Source: Prevotella sp.
Lineage (GTDB): Bacteria; Bacteroidota; Bacteroidia; Bacteroidales; Bacteroidaceae
Assembly (NCBI GenBank): GCA_024697645.1
Contig: JAILFH010000117.1
Location: 1 to 42,985 of the forward strand
Length of the DNA: 42,985 bases
Direction of reading: 5' to 3'
Positions 39,385 to 42,985 of this stretch are shown in pieces (position 1 is the stretch's first letter; every line of letters starts with the position of its first letter). The translations under genes were made by a program, and so were the position numbers. Below the pieces are notes generated by a model that had not been told where the DNA came from, did not search any database, and was given only the letters and a program-made list of their open reading frames with translations.

Positions 39385-40278
39385 ATGAAAAAATTAATTC
39401 TATGTGGAATTTGCATGGTGCTACTCATCGCCTTTTCGGCATGTGAGAAGCCAATCGTTGACAGCGACCCATCAGCCGCAGAGGAAGATGAGTTGGTGGA
39501 TGTGAGTTTTAAGATTACCCATTTCGACCAAGTTCCGTTCGAAGACGCATATACCGAAACGAGAGCTGGGTCGAATGTCGGTGAGGCCTGCACGCGCATC
39601 AATCTCGCCGTATTCAGCGACGGAAGTAAGGTGAAGACCATCAACCAACTGAGCACAGAAGAGAATTTCGGTACGATGACTGTTAGCCTTCAGCCCGGCA
39701 CCTACACGATTGTCATTATCGCCCACAGCGGGGAGGGTAATGCGACCATCACGTCGCCTGAGGAGATTAAGTTTGCCAACAACAAGGTGACCGACACGTT
39801 CTCGTATGTGGAGACCATCAACGTAGAGGACAGTCAAAACCGCGAGGTAGTACTTCAACGCGTAGTTGCGAAGTTCCAGTTGTGCACGACGGACAATGTG
39901 CCGGAAGGAGTGAGTGAACTGACGTTCAAATATACGGGTGGCAGTAGTACACTCAACGGGCAGACTGGCTACGGTTGCGTGAACTCGCGTCAGACGGAGA
40001 CACGAGTGGTGACGTCAGAGATGAAGGGAAAGCCGGGTGTGTTCGACATCTACTCGTTCCCACATGCCGAGACGGACGAACTGAAGATTACCATCACGGC
40101 CACTGATGCCGAAGGGAACCAGTTGCTGGAGAAAGTGTTTGAGAACGTACCCATCAAGAAAAACCAGATTACTCGCTACACGGGTGAGTTCTTTGGCGAC
40201 AGTCAGCCCGCAGAAAGTGGTAACTTCAAACTGAGTGTCGAGAACGAGTGGAGTGGGACAGAGGAGTACGAGTTTTAG
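39385..40278 (+). CDS. FimB/Mfa2-like lipoprotein (fimbrial anchor or minor subunit type)
   Basis: A 297-residue lipoprotein: 'MKKLILCGICMVLLIAFSAC' ends in a lipobox cysteine at residue 20. The two beta-sandwich halves, with 'TRINLAVFSDGSKVKTI', 'MTVSLQPGTYTIVIIAHSG', 'REVVLQRVVAKFQLCTTD' and 'ENVPIKKNQITRYTGEFF', follow the pattern of FimB/Mfa2-family proteins that anchor or cap Bacteroidales fimbriae. No major fimbrial subunit gene is adjacent, so it may act as a stand-alone surface protein. It has the best promoter of the window, and its stop codon is followed within two bases by the 8-bp repeat and a hairpin element. Family assignment is by pattern and moderately sure. Confidence 0.7.
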   Translation: MKKLILCGICMVLLIAFSACEKPIVDSDPSAAEEDELVDVSFKITHFDQVPFEDAYTETRAGSNVGEACTRINLAVFSDGSKVKTINQLSTEENFGTMTVSLQPGTYTIVIIAHSGEGNATITSPEEIKFANNKVTDTFSYVETINVEDSQNREVVLQRVVAKFQLCTTDNVPEGVSELTFKYTGGSSTLNGQTGYGCVNSRQTETRVVTSEMKGKPGVFDIYSFPHAETDELKITITATDAEGNQLLEKVFENVPIKKNQITRYTGEFFGDSQPAESGNFKLSVENEWSGTEEYEF

Positions 40279-40357
40279 ACAAAGTAACAAAGTTTGAGCG
40301 TTCCCCACAGGGGAAGAGGCCTAAGCCCAAGGGGATTCAGAAGACAACCATAACAAC
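40279..40357 (+). repeat. Composite 3' repeat after the FimB/Mfa2-like gene (hairpin element, copy 2)
   Basis: ACAAAGTAACAAAG (40279-40292) is a short AARGTAAC run. It continues into TTTGAGCGTTCCCC with the stem TTCCCC-ACA-GGGGAA (40300-40314), then GGCCTAAGCCCAAGG (40318-40332); 36835-36872 holds the matching TTTGAGCATTCCC and GGCCTAAGCCGAAGG. From 40331 to 40357 lies a 27-base segment found inverted at 42059-42085 with one difference. The rest of the gap to 40547 holds nothing I recognise. Confidence 0.65.
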
Positions 40358-40547
40358 GAATGACAAATAGATTTTTATTCCGAAAACAAACAATAATATT
40401 CGGAAAAGACAAAAAATCTGACCAAAGAATTTATGGCTGCCAAGTATTCCCCTCCTTATTTCAAAGCTGGCAAGACCAGTTTAAGCTGAAGCAGAAGGCG
40501 CGAAGAGCAAAGGTGTTGGGGTGATAGGGGTGGGTCTCCTTTTGAAC

Positions 40548-40634
40548 AGCCCGAAGGGCTATCCTATTCTTTACCTCTCTCAACACTTCTCAACCGCGCG
40601 TAGCGCTACGCGCATTGAACTGGCGCGCAGCGCC
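40548..40634 (-). repeat. Multi-hairpin 3' element, copy 3
   Basis: Read on the minus strand it starts at the base after the DUF4421 stop codon: GGCGC-TGC-GCGCC (40622-40634), AGTTCAA, the 18-base palindrome GCGCGTAGCGCTACGCGC (40596-40613), GTTGAGAAGTGTTGAGAG, AAAGAATAGGAT, and AGCCC-TTC-GGGCT (40548-40560). The linkers match copy 1 at 36690-36831 while the middle stem is entirely different. Confidence 0.75.
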
Positions 40635-41735
40635 CTAGAACCTATACCCAAACGCCGCATAGGCAGTCCAGTCGGAGGTATGGCCGTGATCGCCGTCATT
40701 GCTGAAGCGGAAGCGGTTGTAGTGTCCAAAGGCTCGGATGTAATATCGTTTCCACTGATAACTCAGGGAGAGGCGTGCGTCGTAGTTGAGTTGCAGATTA
40801 CTATTGTAACTGTGCGACCCGTTATAGTTCAGGACATAGGGCTTCTCACCTTTACTCACGTCGCCGTATTCAACGGTATAAGTATAGAATTTGATATGGT
40901 TCAGGAGTGTGAGCATTGGCATCGCCATCACGCTCAGGAGCCAGCCACGAGCAGGCACCCAGTTGTAGGCATAACCTGCACCGAGACTACCCTGCGTAAA
41001 CTTGATACGACCCGTGTGGTTCATCATCGACTGCAGCATATAGTTCGCTTCCTCGGAGAAGTTCACCTTCGACTGGTAGAACATTCCTCCCACAACGAGG
41101 GAACCTGCCGAGCGCAGTTGCGTCAACGATTGGTCGTAGGCGGCGGCATAGGAGAATCGATTATGATTCAGCATATAGTACGCATCGATGAAGAGGGAAC
41201 TAATGTCTATGGGGGCCTCAGTCTCCCAAACCATCTCCTCGTAATACTCCCCGTCGCCGAAATCACCTTTCACGCGTACCTTCGGCGTATTCGACTCGTA
41301 GTCTTTGTAGCGGATGTTCACGCCATAACTGCCACCCGTCGCACCGATGGAGAACGTCTTCGTCTCATGGCCGCCAATGACGTCCTTCGACAGTCCCAGT
41401 CCATAGCCGCGATAACCTACCCATGCGCCCACACTGAAGGTCGGACCACTATGGGTGTTGATGCCCCAGTAGTCTATTTCCTCTATCTCGCGCTCCAGTG
41501 CAACCATATCCAGGTCGGAGTAACTCACGGCAGACCGCAACTCCGCCGACCAAGCGTGTTTAGGTTGACCGATGTAGTTCGGGTCGACACCCTTCACGGC
41601 TGAGGAGTCGATGAACGTTTTCACGCCCATGACAAACCGCACGGGCCATGAGCGCCTCTTCGTCTCGTTGTCTTGTGCCTGGGCGGAGACAGATAGTAAA
41701 GCGAGAAATAGTAATATCGTCCAGATTTTCTTCAT
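40635..41735 (-). CDS. DUF4421-type secreted beta-barrel protein
   Basis: A 366-residue exported protein of unknown role. Signal peptide 'MKKIWTILLFLALLSVSAQA' is followed by 'FVMGVKTFIDSSAVKGVDPNYIG' (cited in part), the hallmark opening of DUF4421, and then by alternating amphipathic strands ('SVGAWVGYRGYGLGLSKD', 'GSLVVGGMFYQSKVNFS') ending in aromatic 'AYAAFGYRF', as in outer-membrane barrels. I chose the ATG at 41735 because it begins the signal peptide; the frame reaches 41798, but the promoter's -7 element lies at 41743-41750. That leaves only a few bases of leader. The stop codon directly abuts a multi-hairpin element. Confidence 0.78.
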   Translation of the reverse strand: MKKIWTILLFLALLSVSAQAQDNETKRRSWPVRFVMGVKTFIDSSAVKGVDPNYIGQPKHAWSAELRSAVSYSDLDMVALEREIEEIDYWGINTHSGPTFSVGAWVGYRGYGLGLSKDVIGGHETKTFSIGATGGSYGVNIRYKDYESNTPKVRVKGDFGDGEYYEEMVWETEAPIDISSLFIDAYYMLNHNRFSYAAAYDQSLTQLRSAGSLVVGGMFYQSKVNFSEEANYMLQSMMNHTGRIKFTQGSLGAGYAYNWVPARGWLLSVMAMPMLTLLNHIKFYTYTVEYGDVSKGEKPYVLNYNGSHSYNSNLQLNYDARLSLSYQWKRYYIRAFGHYNRFRFSNDGDHGHTSDWTAYAAFGYRF

Positions 41736-41742
41736 CTGCCCA

Positions 41743-41773
41743 CAAAGGTAGTAAATCTTTAAGGAAACACAAA
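41743..41773 (-). promoter_or_regulatory. Promoter of the DUF4421 gene (TTTG, 19-bp spacer, TACCTTTG)
   Basis: On the minus strand TTTG (41770-41773) and TACCTTTG (41743-41750) are 19 bases apart. The ATG at 41735 begins only eight bases after the -7 element, so the message would have almost no leader. Confidence 0.78.
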
Positions 41774-41800
41774 AGAAATGAGGATTTTTTGAAATCAAGA

Positions 41801-41863
41801 GGAGAGGGGAGAGGGGAGAGAGGAGAGAGAATACCCCTTCGGGCAGTTCAATGCGCTTCGCCT
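41801..41863. repeat. Purine-rich GAGAGGGGA repeat and small hairpins
   Basis: 41801-41830 is a GGAGA/GGGGAGA repeat with a period of about seven bases. It is followed by CCC-TTC-GGG (41835-41843), the AGTTCAA linker known from the 3' elements (41845-41851), and GCG-CTT-CGC. Here the element is not at a gene end: the nearest gene reads away from it. Confidence 0.5.
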
Positions 41864-41874
41864 GGTGAATTTTT

Positions 41875-41981
41875 AAACACGGATGACACAGATTTTCACG
41901 TATTTTTTAATGACACGGATTATCGGTGAACGATAATCCGTGACATTATAATTTAAGAAAGAATCCGTGTCATCCGTGGTT
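41875..41981. repeat. 107-bp palindromic element with long inverted ends
   Basis: The first 20 bases (AAACACGGATGACACAGATT, 41875-41894) and the last 20 (41962-41981) are inverted copies with about 17 matches. Inside, ACGGATTATCG (41915-41925) and CGATAATCCGT (41931-41941) form a perfect 11-bp stem. It has the shape of a miniature inverted-repeat element; no coding sequence is inside and no clear target duplication was seen. Confidence 0.6.
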
Positions 41982-42058
41982 AATAATTAACAACTAAGTT
42001 CTCCCTTCAGCCCCAAAGCAAATCATATTTGTGATTTGTGAATTGTAATTTGTAATCT

Positions 42059-42085
42059 GTTGTTATGGTTGTCTCCTGAATCCCC
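42059..42085 (-). repeat. 27-base segment shared with 40331-40357
   Basis: The minus strand of 42059-42085 equals the plus strand of 40331-40357 except for one A/G difference. It is flanked by AATTTGTAATCTG-like short repeats (42030-42058) that are different from those at the other copy. Confidence 0.65.
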
Positions 42086-42140
42086 CAACAACATTTAGAA
42101 ACTTTTTTGGAATTTCTTCCTCCTTTTCCGAAAAACTTTG

Positions 42141-42226
42141 TATCTTTGCATCGATAATGTATTTTTCAATAAAATGATTATTTAAGGTACACCGGGGCTG
42201 GACGTCGTGAGATATCCAGCTTTTTT
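42141..42226 (+). ncRNA. Candidate small RNA A with own promoter and terminator
   Basis: TATCTTTG (42141-42148) is followed about 50 bases later by GCTGGA (42197-42202), loop CGTCGTGAGATA, TCCAGC (42215-42220) and TTTTTT. The resulting transcript would be about 70-75 bases and contains no convincing reading frame. Promoter surroundings (TTTTCCGAAAAA) and the terminator loop recur in unit B at 42392-42540. Confidence 0.55.
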
Positions 42227-42240
42227 ATTTCCTATCACCT

Positions 42241-42350
42241 CAAGCCGTTTTTGTAGCGAACAAAGTGAGCGAAGGGTAGTGAAACGGAATGTAGGCTTTA
42301 GCCGAAGGGTAGCGAAGCGATGTGTATTAAAAATCATTGTTGATTTTTAA
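42241..42350. other. Spacer between the two sRNA-like units: direct repeat and 24-base palindrome
   Basis: GAAGGGTAGTGAAACG (42271-42286) recurs as GAAGGGTAGCGAAGCG (42304-42319), the two flanking a GGCT-TT-AGCC hairpin (42294-42303). TTAAAAATCA (42327-42336) and TGATTTTTAA (42341-42350) form a perfect palindrome with a four-base loop. Confidence 0.55.
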
Positions 42351-42391
42351 ATAAATCCTTCAAATCTTTCTTCATTTCCGAAAAATCTATG

Positions 42392-42540
42392 TATCTTTGC
42401 ACGCAATTAAGGTATTAGTTTTTAATTTAGTTTAAGATGAATGCGCCTATAAGGCGTGGTTTTTTAATAACTGAACTTTTTGTATTAACTGCCAGGTTAA
42501 TTAACCGAGGCTGGCTATCGTGAGATATCCGGCCTTTTTT
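42392..42540 (+). ncRNA. Candidate small RNA B, diverged copy of unit A
   Basis: TATCTTTG (42392-42399) opens a unit of about 135 bases. It holds CGCCT-ATA-AGGCG with a following T run (42440-42460 region), the 12-base palindrome GGTTAATTAACC (42495-42506), and the terminator AGGCTGG (42508-42514), loop containing TCGTGAGATATCC, CCGGCCT (42529-42535), TTTTTT. The stem differs from unit A but still pairs, while the loop is the same. No convincing reading frame. Confidence 0.55.
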
Positions 42541-42597
42541 GTTTGGGACGTCGTTCGTAATCGTCTTCCAACTTGCACATTTTTCTGATACGCAGAT

Positions 42598-42729
42598 ATA
42601 AGGATGTGGCCGTAATTGATACATCCTTCTGCTACTTAGCCATAAGGATGGGACCGTAATTGATACATTTTTCCGTTGCGCTTCTATAAGGATGTGAAAC
42701 GTAATCGATAGATTTTTCTGATGTCATTC
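42598..42729. repeat. 44-bp tandem repeat, three units
   Basis: Units start with ATAAGGATG at 42598, 42642 and 42686. About 34 bases are similar (ATAAGGATGTGGCCGTAATT, then GATACATTTTTCTG) and about ten bases at the end of each unit differ freely. A degraded earlier unit is visible from 42555. In unit 1 only, AAGGATG and CATCCTT can pair. Confidence 0.75.
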
Positions 42730-42828
42730 AGCGTGTCAATAACACAAAATAATAGTCATTCACACAAAAATTCTCTAGTGAAGAAGATTATTATTATTTT
42801 TGGCATTCCATTTTTAGAAAAATAGCCT

Positions 42829-42836
42829 TATCTTTG
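42829..42836 (+). promoter_or_regulatory. -7 promoter element (TATCTTTG) of the last gene
   Basis: TATCTTTGC lies ten bases before the ATG at 42847, giving a very short leader of about six bases. Confidence 0.65.
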
Positions 42837-42846
42837 CAGAAAACAG

Positions 42847-42985
42847 ATGTCTTATGAATCGATTGCCTGGATGATGGAAGAAACAGCACTATCAGGATTC
42901 CTTAGTGGCTTTGCCACAGCCTACTTCGCTCTGCAAGCCTATCAGCTGTTCCGACGCAAGAACAGCTCACGGCTTCAACGGGTGG
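42847..42985 (+). CDS. Start of a gene for a membrane protein (3' end outside the window)
   Basis: Only 46 codons are visible. The frame begins 'MSYESIAWMMEETALSGFLS' and continues with a hydrophobic stretch that ends at 'YQLFRRKNSSRLQRV', with positive charges after the helix, as for a membrane segment whose C-terminal side faces the cytoplasm. It could be the first helix of a membrane-bound sensor or regulator, but this is a guess. The promoter ten bases upstream supports the start chosen. Confidence 0.6.
   Translation, partial: MSYESIAWMMEETALSGFLSGFATAYFALQAYQLFRRKNSSRLQRV

Noticed and set aside
40521..41603. A 360-codon plus-strand frame opposite the DUF4421 gene
   Set aside because: The minus-strand frame has a consensus promoter, a signal peptide and a recognised domain; the plus-strand frame has none of these and reads through the hairpin element.
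42598..42729. CRISPR array
   Set aside because: Repeats are imperfect, only three, with variable parts of just ten bases, and no cas gene is present.

Overview
The window looks like chromosomal DNA of a Prevotella/Segatella-type gut or rumen Bacteroidales. The clues are the TAnnTTTG (-7) promoters before most genes, very few Shine-Dalgarno sequences, a fused murF-alr gene, secreted proteins ending in a short 'VYDLQGRK...KGVYI..GRK' sorting-type tail, a TonB receptor under a TPP riboswitch, and many plant-cell-wall enzymes (xylose isomerase, GH43, a PL11-type rhamnogalacturonan lyase, a hexuronate-type transporter, rhamnose mutarotase). No transposase, phage gene, rRNA, tRNA or CRISPR array was seen.

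Layout. 1-9.3 kb: end of xylA, a large secreted BNR_4 beta-propeller protein, a GH43 enzyme and murF-alr. 9.4-13.4 kb: an ExuT-like MFS transporter convergent with a secreted DUF6055/DUF4859 protein bearing a dockerin. 13.5-19.7 kb: housekeeping genes (nitroreductase, a stand-alone TSCPD protein, folB, a SPOR-containing cell-wall amidase overlapping an MCE/MlaD gene, dnaA). 20.2-21.8 kb: an operon of a cohesin-like secreted protein and a 61-residue peptide with an unusually strong ribosome binding site. 21.8-25.7 kb (minus): rhaM, then the thiamine pair pnuT and TonB receptor behind a TPP riboswitch. 25.7-31.5 kb (minus): a 1491-residue PL11/autotransporter-repeat fusion and a DUF3298-type lipoprotein. 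31.6-36.7 kb: a 1239-residue protein joining GT2, a HIT/GalT-like DUF4922 module and SpoIID, directly abutting an AmpG-like permease. 37-41.8 kb: a tryptophanase-family enzyme, a thioredoxin-like protein, a FimB/Mfa2-like lipoprotein and a DUF4421 protein. 41.8-42.85 kb is a gene-free kilobase full of repeats and two sRNA-like units, followed by the start of a membrane protein gene.

Functions. The sugar genes fit growth on xylan and pectin: GH43 and XylA for pentoses, PL11 for rhamnogalacturonan I, RhaM for rhamnose, the ExuT-like carrier for hexuronates. They are scattered rather than forming one SusCD locus. A second theme is the cell wall: MurF-Alr, the amidase, the SpoIID fusion and the AmpG-like permease.

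The least explained content is intergenic: two ordered arrays of 22-bp units; an 8-bp AARGTAAC repeat that supplies the stop codons of two unrelated genes; a family of multi-hairpin 3' elements whose linkers are conserved while the stems change; a duplicated promoter-hairpin-terminator unit resembling a small RNA pair; and a 44-bp tandem repeat. The strongest coding candidate for an undescribed system is the GT2/DUF4922/SpoIID fusion with its permease.
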